DNA of 64,000 bases from Notospermus geniculatus (GCA_002633025.1 NMRB01000127.1:562573-626572); one strand, 5' to 3'. Positions 36,572-46,810 are shown, counted from the first letter of the stretch. Notes: generated by a model from the sequence alone, not told the origin. A program made the numbers and translations.

Positions 36572-36916
36572 AGATGATGTTTGCAAAACAAGTACCGGTA
36601 CGCCTACCGATACTTTGGGGCACTGTGGGTGAATGGTGGAGTAAAGGTTCACTGAACAGTAGATTAACAAATCAAAACGTCAGTTCCGATCGGAAATACG
36701 TGTAAGTTCATAGGGAAAATAATCTCGGCATTCGGCCTAATACAGGACCTTTAGGAATTTAATCGATGGGAATGATGACCTACATGTACTTTATTATACT
36801 GTACAAACTACCGTACATTCAGTGCCCGGGTTGCACCTGTTGCACCTGTTTATGTTGTGTTGGCCTATAATGTGTATCTTCGAAAACTGAGTGACTGCAT
36901 ATGTAGAACTGGGAAT
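36572..36916. repeat. Spacer shared between copies 1-2 and copies 3-4
   Basis: Words such as aaaacaagtaccggta, tttggggcactgtgggtgaa and tgcccgggttgcacctgttg occur in the same order here and at 40997-41350. The copy 2-3 spacer is unrelated. This shows duplication of a two-gene block. Confidence 0.8.
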
Positions 36917-37949
36917 ATGTTTTCTCTCAAGAAAAGTTACTACCAGGCACCAACATGGGTGCCACCCACCCAGCATAGGACAGCAGAGCTCCTGGACCTC
37001 CTTGGTGCAGACCAACCCGATCGGGAGGCGATAGTTGTACGAAAACCTCGTCAGGCAATCACGTACGGTGACTTGAAAAGACAGACGGAGCAACTTGCCG
37101 CAGGTATGATCAAGATAGGCCTGGAGAAAGGGGGCTGTGTCGGTTTGTTGTGTCCTTCGTCAGCTGAGTATGCTCTTTGTGAGTTGGCCTTGGCCAGGAC
37201 TGGCGCCATTTTGATGCGATTTCAAGTTGACGTTAAAACAGGCGAGGACATAAGATTCCTTCTGAAGAAGAGTAACTCTCGTTGGTTGTTGGTCCATCCG
37301 AGCATTAATGATCAAATTTACAAACTCTTAGCGGATGTTGTCTCGGGTCTCGAACACCATGACCCAACAAACAACCTTACAATACAAGATTTTCCTGACC
37401 TTGAAACAGTTTTCGTCATTTCCCGAAAGTCTTGTCCAGGAACGGTTCCTTGGACTGCTTTTTTTCAAGATATCACCACCGATGACTTGGAGATGTTACA
37501 TAAGCGCCAATCAACTATCGAAGGTGACGATATTGAGGGTTGTTTTTCAACTTCGGGTAGCACTGGAACGCCAAAGATTGTAGCTGTACCAGTCCGTAAT
37601 ACGATCAACTGCTTTCGTACCATCCTGATGCGGAACGGCGTGACGAGGAACGATCGCCTGCTAACTAACTATTCAATGGCGTACACAGATCCGGCTAACT
37701 TCGTTGTCGGGATTGGTTTGACGTTTATCTATGTTGCAACCCCGACAGATGGTACGGAATGTCAGATGGGCAGAGACTTCTTTTTCAAAGTTCTTGAAGA
37801 AGAGGAAGTAAGTGTGAGCCTTGTATTCCAAAACATGATGCGAGATTTCGTGACAAAAGCTGCCGAGGGTAGTCTCGATTTGAGTGCCTTTAAATTAGCT
37901 ATGGTTGGCGGAGAGGTTTTTCAAAAACGCTTTAGAGAACAATGTTTTA

Positions 37950-38110
37950 AGGGCGGCGCACACGAGCGACTATTTTGACCGATTTGTCGGCCGACTTGGC
38001 TTCCGACCGCCAAAGCGACAAGATTTGGCGCTTCTGATTGGCTGATGTCTAGTCGCACCACCAGTCTCGTCGGCGGTCGCCCAGATTTAGTCGCTCGTGT
38101 GCGCCGCCCT
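37950..38110. mobile_element. Harbinger-type MITE with TTA target duplication
   Basis: 161 bp with inverted ends agggcggcgcacacgagcga and tcgctcgtgtgcgccgccct. TTA flanks both sides, and the empty site is seen in copies 1 and 3 (tcttagactt). A 3-bp TWA duplication is typical of PIF/Harbinger elements. Confidence 0.85.
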
Positions 38111-38118
38111 TTAGACTA

Positions 38119-38250
38119 AGGGCTGATTCATACTCGCTTGCGGACCGTCAAGCGCATGAAACTGATCGCAGGTTTCCACGACGTGAATGTGCACACGCAG
38201 TGAAATTGATCATAGTCGGCGCAAAATCCGGACGGAGTATGAATCAGCCT
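38119..38250. mobile_element. hAT-type MITE with 8-bp target duplication
   Basis: 132 bp with inverted ends agggctgattcatactc and gagtatgaatcagcct. Flanks ttagacta and ttagactt are an 8-bp duplication with one change, the hAT signature. The uninterrupted site is visible in the sibling genes. Confidence 0.82.
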
Positions 38251-38944
38251 TTAGACTTGCACTTTCATTTGTCGACGCATACGGCCCAACAGAAGTTGGT
38301 ATCGTTGTGGGCACGTACACTGAAGATTCGCCAGAGAAACAGATCGAATTCACCGGTATTGGCTGTGAGGGTGAGTTAAAGGTCGTTGGTACGGATGGTC
38401 TGATTGTTCCTGTTGGCGTCATTGGAGAGCTTTGGGTTCGTAACCAGCACCTCTTCGTGAAGTATTGGGGAGACCCAGAAAAGACAGAAGCTGCCAAAGA
38501 TGAACGAGGTTGGTTCAAAACTGGAGACATTGCCGTCATGAACGAAGACGGTTACATTACAAATTCTCGGACGCAAGCAGGATATGATTTCCAAAGCAAG
38601 CAGAACGATTTGGCCACGAATGATAGAAGATGTCATCATGCAGCACCCCCTGGTGGAGAACGTCGTCACCACTGGCGTCCCGCATGATGCTTTCTTCGAG
38701 GAGATATGATTGTGTCGGCTACGTGGGAAAAAACGAGACCGTGACGGATGATGATGTAAAGCAGTTCTGCCTGAACATGTTTGCCGCCGACGAGGCCGGT
38801 GAAGGGCTGTTACCGGACTACGTGCTACGCTTTGACAAGTTTCCTCTCGGGGGTACAGGCAAAACAGATCGGATCAAAATCAAAACTGAGGCCATAAAAC
38901 GACTAACTGTAGAGAGAGAAGGCAGTCGGTTGATGTTGAAGTAA

Positions 38945-39265
38945 AGCAGGCTACCGGCGGACAAGGACTTATTATCAGATTAAGTTATCCTTAGTTGCCT
39001 TTATTTTCAAGCACTGCACAAAGTGAAGGCCAAAGCAATATCGAAATAAGGTCGCATGGAGTGAATAATCCCGTTCTGCATGGTGAAATTATTCTGTTTT
39101 ATATGCTATTCTACATGTACAGTACAAAATTGGCCTCAAATCTGTTGTGTGTAGCTTCTCCGATTGAGAAGCGTTTATTCAAGCCTACAGAACATCTGTT
39201 GCCTGATAACGTGTGGTGCACGGTGGGGAGATTGAGGAAATAAACTTTGACTGTAAAACTGGAAT
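38945..39265. other. Spacer between copies 2 and 3
   Basis: Differs from the other two spacers. It ends with gtaaaactggaat before the ATG of copy 3. That leader word is conserved before copies 3 and 4 and diverged before copies 1 and 2, so it may be part of the 5' UTR or core promoter. Confidence 0.45.
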
Positions 39266-40996
39266 ATGTTTTCTCTCAAGAAAAGCTACTACCAGGCTCG
39301 ATCATGGGTGCCACCCATCCAGCATACGACAGCAGAGCTCTTGGACCTCCTTGGTGCAGACCAACCCGATCGGGAGGCGATAGTTGTACGGGAAATAGGA
39401 AAACCTCGTCAGGCAATCACGTACGGTGACTTGAAAAGACAGACGGAGCAACTTGCTGCAGGTATGATCAAGAGAGGCCTGAAGAAAGGGGACTGTGTTG
39501 GTTTGTTGTGTCCTTCGTCTGCTGAGTATGTTCTTTGTGAGTTGGCCTTGGCCAGGACTGGCGCCATTTTGATGCGATTTGAAGTTGACGTTAAAAAGGG
39601 CGAGGACATAAAATTTCTTCTGAAGAAGAGTAACTCTCGTTGGTTGTTGGTCCATCCGGGCATTGATGATCAAATTTACAAACTCCTAGCGGATGTTGTC
39701 TCGGGTCTCGAACACCATGACCCAACAAACAACCTTCTTACAGTACAAGATTTTCCTGACCTTCAGACGGTTTTCGTCATTTCCGGTAAGCCTTATCCAG
39801 GAATGGTTCCTTGGACTGAATTATTTCAAGATATCACCAACGAGGACTTGGAGATCTTACATGAGCGCCAATCAACTATCGAAGGTGACGATATTGAAGG
39901 TTGTTTTTCAACTTCGGGTAGCTCAGGAGCGCCAAAGCTTGTAGCTGTACCAGTCCGTAATACGATCAACTGCTTTCGTACCATCCTGATGCGGAACGGC
40001 GTGACGAGGAACGATCGTCTTCTGACTCACCATCCAATGGCGTACGTAGATCCGGCTAACTTCATTGCCGGGATTGGTTTGACGTTCATCAATGTTGCAA
40101 CCCCGACAGGCGGTACGGAATGTCAGATGGGCAGAGACTTCTTTTTCAAAGTTCTTGAAGAAGAGGAAGTAAGTGTGAGCCTTGTATTCCAATACATAAT
40201 GCGAGATTTCGTGACAAAAGCTGCCGAGGGTAGTCTCGATTTGAGTGCTTTTAAATTAGCTATGGTCGACGGAGAGGTTTTTCAAAAACGCTTAAGAGAA
40301 CAATGTCTTAGACTTGCACTTTCAGTTGTCGACGGATACGGCTCAACAGAAGATGGTATCGTTGTGGGCACGAACACTAAAGATTCGCCAGAGAAACAGA
40401 TCGAATTCACCGGTATTGGCTGTGAGGGTGAGTTAAAGGTCGTTGGTACGGATGGTCTGATTGTTCCTGTTGGTGTCATTGGGGAGCTGTGGGTTCGTAA
40501 CCAGCACCTCTTCGTGAAGTATTGGGGAGACCCAGAAAAGACAGAAGCTGCCAAAGATGAACGAGGTTGGTTCAAAACTGGAGACATGGCCGTCATGAAC
40601 GAAGACGGTTACGTCAAAATTCTCGGACGCAAGAAGGATATGATTTCCAAAGCAAGCAGAATGATTTGGCCACGAATGATAGAAGATGTTATCATGCACC
40701 ACCCCCTGGTGGAGAACGTCGTCACCACTGGCGTCCCAGATGGTGCTCTCTTTGAGAAGATATGTGTCTGCTACGTGGGAAAAAACGAGACCGTGACGGA
40801 TGATGATGTAAAGCAGTTCTGCCTGAAGATGTTTGCCGCCGACGAGGCCGGTGAAGGGCTGTTACCGGACTACGTGCTACGCTTTGACAAGTTTCCTCTC
40901 GGGGGTACAGGCAAAACAGATCGGATCAAAATCAAAACTGAGGCCATTAAACGACTAACTGCAGAGAGAGAAGTGAGTTGGTTGATGTGGAAATAA
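39266..40996 (+). CDS. ACSF2-like adenylate-forming enzyme, copy 3 (intact, 576 aa, intronless)
   Basis: A single open frame. The N-terminal domain (about 1-450) has the P-loop STSGSSGAPK and the A5-type DGYGSTEDG. The hinge region is WFKTGDMAVMNEDGYVKILG with GRKKDMISKASRMIWP. The C-terminal domain ends with PLGGTGKTDR, whose Lys would act in adenylation. Similarity in layout and words (YWGDPEKTE, FPDLQTVFVISGKPYPG) is closest to ACSF2-type medium-chain acyl-CoA synthetases. The usual hinge-proximal GGENIYP-type motif is replaced by KASRMIWP in every copy. No mitochondrial presequence, signal peptide or peroxisomal tripeptide is clear. It ends in SWLMWK like copy 1, with AATAAA overlapping the stop. 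Confidence 0.92.
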   Translation: MFSLKKSYYQARSWVPPIQHTTAELLDLLGADQPDREAIVVREIGKPRQAITYGDLKRQTEQLAAGMIKRGLKKGDCVGLLCPSSAEYVLCELALARTGAILMRFEVDVKKGEDIKFLLKKSNSRWLLVHPGIDDQIYKLLADVVSGLEHHDPTNNLLTVQDFPDLQTVFVISGKPYPGMVPWTELFQDITNEDLEILHERQSTIEGDDIEGCFSTSGSSGAPKLVAVPVRNTINCFRTILMRNGVTRNDRLLTHHPMAYVDPANFIAGIGLTFINVATPTGGTECQMGRDFFFKVLEEEEVSVSLVFQYIMRDFVTKAAEGSLDLSAFKLAMVDGEVFQKRLREQCLRLALSVVDGYGSTEDGIVVGTNTKDSPEKQIEFTGIGCEGELKVVGTDGLIVPVGVIGELWVRNQHLFVKYWGDPEKTEAAKDERGWFKTGDMAVMNEDGYVKILGRKKDMISKASRMIWPRMIEDVIMHHPLVENVVTTGVPDGALFEKICVCYVGKNETVTDDDVKQFCLKMFAADEAGEGLLPDYVLRFDKFPLGGTGKTDRIKIKTEAIKRLTAEREVSWLMWK

Positions 40997-41350
40997 AGAG
41001 GATGTTTGCAAAACAAGTACCGGTAAGCCTACCGATACTTTGGGGCACTGTGGGTGAATGGTGGAGTAAAGGTTCACTGAACAATAGACTAACAAATCCA
41101 AACGTCAGTTCCGATCGGGAATACGTATACATTCATAGAGGGAAAACAATCTCGGCTAGTGTCCAATAACTGGCATTTGGCCTAAAACATGACCTTGGGA
41201 ATTTAATCGATGGGAATGATGACCTACTTATTATACTGTACAAACTACCGTACATTCAGTGCCCGGGTTGCACCTGTTGCACCTGTTTATGTTGTGTAGG
41301 CCTATAGTGTGTATGTTCGAAAACTGAGTGACTGCATGTAAAACTGGAAT
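40997..41350. repeat. Spacer between copies 3 and 4, duplicate of 36572-36916
   Basis: Same words in the same order as the copy 1-2 spacer, with small indels. It ends gtaaaactggaat before the ATG. Confidence 0.8.
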
Positions 41351-43078
41351 ATGTTTTCTCTCAAGAAAAGTTACTACCAGGCACCAGCATGGGTGCCACC
41401 CATCCAGCATACGACAGCAGAGCTCTTGGACCTGCTTGGTGCAGACCAACCCGATCGGGAGGCGATAGTTGTACGGGAAATAGGAAAACCTCGTCAGGCA
41501 ATCACGTACGGCGACTTGAAAAGACAGACGGAGCAACTTGCTGTAGGTATGATCAAGAGAGGCCTGAAGAAAGGGGACTGTGTCGGTTTGTTGTGTCCTT
41601 CGTCAGTTGAATATGCTCTTTGTGAGTTGGCCTTGGCCAGGTCTGGCGCCATTTTGATGCGATTTGAAGTTGACGTTAAAACAGGCGAGGACATAAGATT
41701 CCTTCTGAAGAAGAGTAACTCTCGTTGGTTGTTGATCCATCCGGGCATTAATGATCAGACTTACAAACTCTTAGCGGATGTTGTCTCCGGTCTCGAACAT
41801 CATGACCCAACAAACAACCTTACATCACAAGATTTTCCTGACCTTGAAACGGTTTTCGTCATTTCTGGTAAGCCTTATACAGGAACGGTTCCTTGGACTG
41901 AATTATTTCAAGATATCACCACCGAGGACTTGGAGATCTTACATGAGCGCCAATCAGCTATCGAAGGTGACGATATTGAGGGTTGTTTTTCAACTTCGGG
42001 TAGCACTGGAGCGCCAAAGCTTGTAGCTCTTCCAGTCCGTTATACGACAAATTTCTTTCGTACCATCCTGATGCGGAACGGCGTGACGAGGAACGATCGT
42101 CTTCTGACTCACCTACCGATGACATACATCGGCCCCGCTGGTTTCATTGTAGGCCTTGGTTTAACGTTCATCAATGTGACCACCGAGACAAGTGGTCCTC
42201 AGCATCAGGCTGGAAGGGACTTCTTTTTGGATGTACTTGAAGAAGAGAGAGCAAGTGTCAGCTTTTTATTCAAACACATGATGCAAGATCTCTTGACAAA
42301 AGCAGCCGAAGGCAGTATCGATTTGAGTGCAGTCAAACTTGCTGTGATTACCGGGGAGGTTTTACAAAAACACCTGATAGAAAAATGCCTTAAATTTGTC
42401 CCTTCAGTTGTCAACGCCTACGGCTCAACAGAAACTGATGTAGTTTTGGGCACGGACATTAAAGACTCCCCAGAAAAACAGATGGAATACACGGGTATTG
42501 GCTTTGACTGTGAGTTAAAGATCGTTGGTGCGGACGGTCTAATTGTTCCTGTTGGTGTCATTGGGGAGCTGTGGGTTCGTAACCAGAAGCTCTTCGTGAA
42601 GTATTGGGGAGACCCAGAAAAGACAGAAGCTGCCAAAGATGAACGAGGTTGGTTCAAAACTGGAGACATGGCCGTCATGAACGAAGACGGTTACGTCAAA
42701 ATTCTCGGACGCAAGAAGGATATGATTTCCAAAGCAAGCAGAATGATTTGGCCACGAATGATAGAAGATGTCATCATGCAGCACCCCCTGGTGGAGAACG
42801 TCATCACTACTGGAGTCCAAGATGGTGCTCTCTTCGAGGAGATATGTGTCTGCTACGTGGGAAAAAACGAGACCGTGACGGATGATGATGTAAAGCAGTT
42901 CTGCCTGAAGATGTTTGCAGTCGACGAGGCCGGTGAAGGGATGTTACCCGACTACGTGCTACGCTTTGACAAGTTTCCTCTCGGGGGTACAGGCAAAACA
43001 GATCGGATTAAAACTAAAACTGAGGCCATGAAACGACTAACTGCAGAGAGAGAAGGCAGTCGGTTGATGCTGAAGTGA
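41351..43078 (+). CDS. ACSF2-like adenylate-forming enzyme, copy 4 (intact, 575 aa, mosaic)
   Basis: A single open frame with STSGSTGAPK, NAYGSTETD, WFKTGDMAVMNEDGYVKILG and PLGGTGKTDR. The first ~225 and last ~175 residues are nearly identical to the other copies. Residues about 230-395 diverge strongly (SGPQHQAGRDFFLDVL versus GTECQMGRDFFFKVL; VITGEVLQKHLIEKCLKFVP). This stretch includes part of the acyl-substrate pocket region in related enzymes, so specificity may differ. It ends GSRLMLK like copy 2. No AATAAA overlaps its TGA. Confidence 0.92.
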   Translation: MFSLKKSYYQAPAWVPPIQHTTAELLDLLGADQPDREAIVVREIGKPRQAITYGDLKRQTEQLAVGMIKRGLKKGDCVGLLCPSSVEYALCELALARSGAILMRFEVDVKTGEDIRFLLKKSNSRWLLIHPGINDQTYKLLADVVSGLEHHDPTNNLTSQDFPDLETVFVISGKPYTGTVPWTELFQDITTEDLEILHERQSAIEGDDIEGCFSTSGSTGAPKLVALPVRYTTNFFRTILMRNGVTRNDRLLTHLPMTYIGPAGFIVGLGLTFINVTTETSGPQHQAGRDFFLDVLEEERASVSFLFKHMMQDLLTKAAEGSIDLSAVKLAVITGEVLQKHLIEKCLKFVPSVVNAYGSTETDVVLGTDIKDSPEKQMEYTGIGFDCELKIVGADGLIVPVGVIGELWVRNQKLFVKYWGDPEKTEAAKDERGWFKTGDMAVMNEDGYVKILGRKKDMISKASRMIWPRMIEDVIMQHPLVENVITTGVQDGALFEEICVCYVGKNETVTDDDVKQFCLKMFAVDEAGEGMLPDYVLRFDKFPLGGTGKTDRIKTKTEAMKRLTAEREGSRLMLK

Positions 43079-43639
43079 AGCTCATGTTCATTTTCGTTAG
43101 TGAAGATTTTCGACCACACACAGGACATTACGACTCAACCCACCCTTTAATCTACTCAGATTGTTCGATTCTATCGCGTTGTATTCAAGTGTTGAGTTTC
43201 AAAACAATGTAATCACCCAGGGGGTACTAGGTATAGGACTGGTGCAGGTGCTTTAAAGATAATATATCACGACTTCATTGTTTACGTTTAATGTTTGTAA
43301 ACATTGATGTTTACATTATGTTATTTTGGACTTTTGGGACATGCCAACCCACCAAATTGAATATTTTCAGTATCAAAAGAATTTCTAGAGGGGCACGCCA
43401 CCAACAAATTACTCATAAGACAAAGAAAAACGAGAAATAAACAAACAAAATGTAAATAAACAATGATTTTCGTGGCCCGCGAAAATATCCGTGATATATT
43501 ATCTTTAATCTAATATTTTTCTTCCTCCGATCAATGTTGATATATTTTCACTACCTTAGAGCAGGTTCATGATTTTGTGGCGGAAATCCGGCATGAAATC
43601 GAGGCTTGGTACGCCAATGCCGAAACCAGTCCACTGCAG
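43079..43639. other. 3' flank of the array
   Basis: AT-rich, with aataaa words near 43436 and 43456 that could end copy 4 transcripts. No exon is seen. Confidence 0.4.
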
Positions 43640-43800
43640 ATGATTCCAGTATATAGCCTACTAGGCTGTATATATGGAGTAGGCCATATATGGCCTACTA
43701 TTAGTAGGCTGTATATACAGCCTACTATTAGTAGGCTGTATATAGCCTACTATTAGTAGGCTGTATATAGCCTACTAGTATATAGCCTACTAGTAGGTTT
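43640..43800. repeat. Palindromic array of tagcctactattagtaggct
   Basis: About six overlapping units of tagtaggctgtatatagcc in both orientations, so the whole segment is self-complementary at many registers. Confidence 0.8.
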
Positions 43801-43942
43801 ATATTTAAAAGGGTTTTCAATATGACGATCGTTGTGTTGCTGCAAATGTGCCGAAGACAGCTGAATTTTCTGCGGATTGAAATTTGATAATTAAACATTC
43901 AGCAGGCCAGCGGAGTGTTCCATCTTGTTGCCAGCGAAAGGT

Positions 43943-44745
43943 GGTCTAGTGGAAACAGGAAGCCCTGTTTCCACTAGACCGGTTCCGCTCCCGGGTTCCC
44001 GCTGCGGTTTGCGGCGCGGGAGCGGTTTTCACACTGAAGGCCTGTGTCCACATGTGCGTACTACGCTGCGTGATGCGTTAAAGGCTCGTTTCCACAGACG
44101 CGTTTCACGCTGCGTGATGCGTCAAATCTTTTGTTATTTTCCGCCGCTCTGCTTCCAAACAATGGGCGAAGCGTCAAAACGCTCACGCTACCGCTTCTGT
44201 GGAAACGGGCCTTTAATCTTTTATTTTCCGCCGCTCTGCTTCCAAATAAGGGCGGGTATACACTATACAAGCGATTCGCCCAACGCATGCGACGGTTCTT
44301 TGTCATTTCATGCCGCAATGCGTCCCGAACAAAAGCGATTCGCGTACGATGCCAAATCGCTTGGCGAATCGTTTCTAGTGTATACCCACCCTAAAGGCCC
44401 GTTTCCACTATAGCGGATTCCGCGGCGGTTTGCGGCGAGCGGTGCGGTTTTCACAGGGCTTTGGATAATCCTTCGATGGTGTAACAATACAATGGCCTAT
44501 TGATTATCCCAATGCCTTTGAAAACCGCTCTGCTCGCCGCAAGACGCGGCGGAATCCGCTATAGTGGAAACGGGCCTTAATGGGCAAAGCGTCATAACGC
44601 AGCGTAAAACGCGCATGTGGACACGGGCCTTTCGGCATCTGGGATAATTAAGACGGCCATGTAAACCATCGAAGGATTATCCAAAACCCTGTAAAAAAGC
44701 CTCGGCGCGGCAAACCGCAGCGGAAACCGGTCTGGTGGAAAAGTG
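43943..44745. mobile_element. Nested (Russian-doll) cluster of foldback elements
   Basis: An outer pair is about 43967-44030 (ccactagaccggttcc, cgctgcggtttgcggcgcg) with its inverse at about 44695-44742. Inside lies a second pair (aaggcctgtgtccacatg at 44037; catgtggacacgggcctt near 44616-44633). Inside that are three complete elements: 44078-44214 (aaaggctcgtttccacag ends), 44247-44394 (gggcgggtatacact ends) and 44395-44581 (ggcccgtttccactatagcg ends). A short perfect hairpin lies at 43943-43980. None has coding capacity. Confidence 0.8.
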
Positions 44746-45657
44746 CTTCAATTCCGCAAGCGGCAACTGAGTGCATGCGGACGAAAGATTTCCCGCTGGC
44801 CGCTTGATTACCAACGCCCGGGTGTCCGCAGGCGGAATGAAAGCAATACAAAGTCTCCCATTGGTCGTCAAATTCTCGCCGCCCCTGGCAACGCATCGAC
44901 ATACAACTATGTCCGTCTGTCGGTGCATCATATTATGAAGTGCACATATCCTGAATCCGTTGCATAGTCATACAATAAAATGTAAGGCATATTTTGAACA
45001 ATAAGACAGGTTTTGTAGAGGTTGACAATAAGGTAGCAGTACACAGTTAGCCCGGATCGTCTCAATGGGCCTTTTGGTGAACACTTGCTGCGTAACACCA
45101 ACATTCACACAGACAAAAATCAATATTCTTCGAGATGAACTCCTTAGTGTTATATATCATTGGAAAGCACGAAACATCATCTTAATGGAGGAGACAAACT
45201 TGAAGGATGACAGGTATCCAGCTCCGAGTAAAGGCAGGATCAGTAGGTTGCCTTGGAGATCTGTCAACAGACCAGAGCTGTACAGGTGGGTGATGAAAGC
45301 TATGTTTGGGTGAAAATATTTCTTAAACTAGACACCAGATTTTAGCGAAAATCCACATGAAACTAGCAGAAATGTCGTAGATTTCAAATGTAAAAAAAAA
45401 TTGATAGGTCGTCCTGCTCGTTTCACTGCTATCCACATAAATGTATTCCTCACGCTTTTTGCAACTGCCACCAGGGGAGCCACCTCCTGGAACTGGCCTA
45501 GACGACAGGCCCATTTACTGACGGTCATACATTGTCCACATCCACAGATATGACAATATTCAAATACTGACAGATTCAGTATTGCTTCTACTATTCAAAA
45601 ATCAAGCAACCGACGACAAACTCATAACAGTTGCGCCTACACACCTGCCACATCTCA
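44746..45657. other. Gene-free region before the second gap
   Basis: Short open frames only (for example 45065-45313), with no recognisable motif or splice support. Confidence 0.35.
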
Positions 45658-46207
45658 NNNNNNNNNNNNNNNNNNNNNNNNNNNNNNNNNNNNNNNNNNN
45701 NNNNNNNNNNNNNNNNNNNNNNNNNNNNNNNNNNNNNNNNNNNNNNNNNNNNNNNNNNNNNNNNNNNNNNNNNNNNNNNNNNNNNNNNNNNNNNNNNNNN
45801 NNNNNNNNNNNNNNNNNNNNNNNNNNNNNNNNNNNNNNNNNNNNNNNNNNNNNNNNNNNNNNNNNNNNNNNNNNNNNNNNNNNNNNNNNNNNNNNNNNNN
45901 NNNNNNNNNNNNNNNNNNNNNNNNNNNNNNNNNNNNNNNNNNNNNNNNNNNNNNNNNNNNNNNNNNNNNNNNNNNNNNNNNNNNNNNNNNNNNNNNNNNN
46001 NNNNNNNNNNNNNNNNNNNNNNNNNNNNNNNNNNNNNNNNNNNNNNNNNNNNNNNNNNNNNNNNNNNNNNNNNNNNNNNNNNNNNNNNNNNNNNNNNNNN
46101 NNNNNNNNNNNNNNNNNNNNNNNNNNNNNNNNNNNNNNNNNNNNNNNNNNNNNNNNNNNNNNNNNNNNNNNNNNNNNNNNNNNNNNNNNNNNNNNNNNNN
46201 NNNNNNN
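45658..46207. other. Assembly gap of 550 N
   Basis: A run of N; nothing can be said about the content. Confidence 0.95.
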
Positions 46208-46810
46208 AATCCCTCAGTCCAAAATGTAAACAAAGAACACGTGTGTTTAGTCTAAAAATAGGTTAGGTCACCCTCCCACTTGAGAAGGAACAGCCATATA
46301 GTGACGTCACGAAGTACCTAAGCAGAACTTAAATTCCGGTTTTGCGAGGCTGAGCGGTATTCCCCATCGTTTCAAAATCACCACAGCCGTCAAAACCGGT
46401 CTAGGCCTATAATCCTTCATTATGGCTTCATCATGACGTTAATCGTCTTGTACCCTATTCACGAATGTGATGCCCACCCTCATCATGATCATGCTCATCA
46501 CATTCGTCATCGCCCAAAATGGCATGAATGGGTAGCCTACCGTCTACCGACCGTAGGCCTAGGCCTAGGCCTACCGGTATCCAGTCAGTCAACATGTGCA
46601 TGGTCAACAATGACAACATGGTCAAATGTCCATGCAATGCCAATGGCAAATGCATCACTGATCACATGCATCACATGCATTGCACCATATATGCACACTA
46701 CAGTAGGCCTACAGTCAGACATGCACATGATGCATATCGACGTGCACATGACACAACTAGCCTAGGCCTACGCCCTAGGCCCTACCACCACCACTCGGCC
46801 CAGGCCTCCT
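46208..46810. other. Low-complexity aggcct- and catgca-rich stretch
   Basis: Contains gtaggcctaggcctaggcct at about 46552 and a catgca/cacatgcat-rich part at 46590-46750. No exon is seen. Confidence 0.5.

Larger units (their letters stand above)
36917..38944 (+). pseudogene. ACSF2-like adenylate-forming enzyme, copy 2 (disrupted)
   Basis: The start is the same as its siblings, and the frame is open to about 37940, including the P-loop STSGSTGTPK. It lacks three residues (EIG) near position 42. Two miniature elements (37950-38110 and 38119-38250) then interrupt the coding region. Further on there is a +1 insertion (ggttacattacaaattc versus ggttacgtcaaaattc) and a +4 insertion near 38705 (gatatgattgtgtcggc versus gatatgtgtctgc). 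The C-terminal lysine loop PLGGTGKTDR survives in a separate frame to the stop at 38942. A spliced, exonised product is conceivable but would still be frameshifted. Best called a young pseudogene. Confidence 0.88.

Noticed and set aside
45065-45313. 82-codon open frame near the second gap
   Set aside because: Reads vaguely like a transposon-derived protein but has no diagnostic motif.
45582-46266. Open frames running through the 550-N gap
   Set aside because: Open only because the N run translates as X; the real ends are a few codons.
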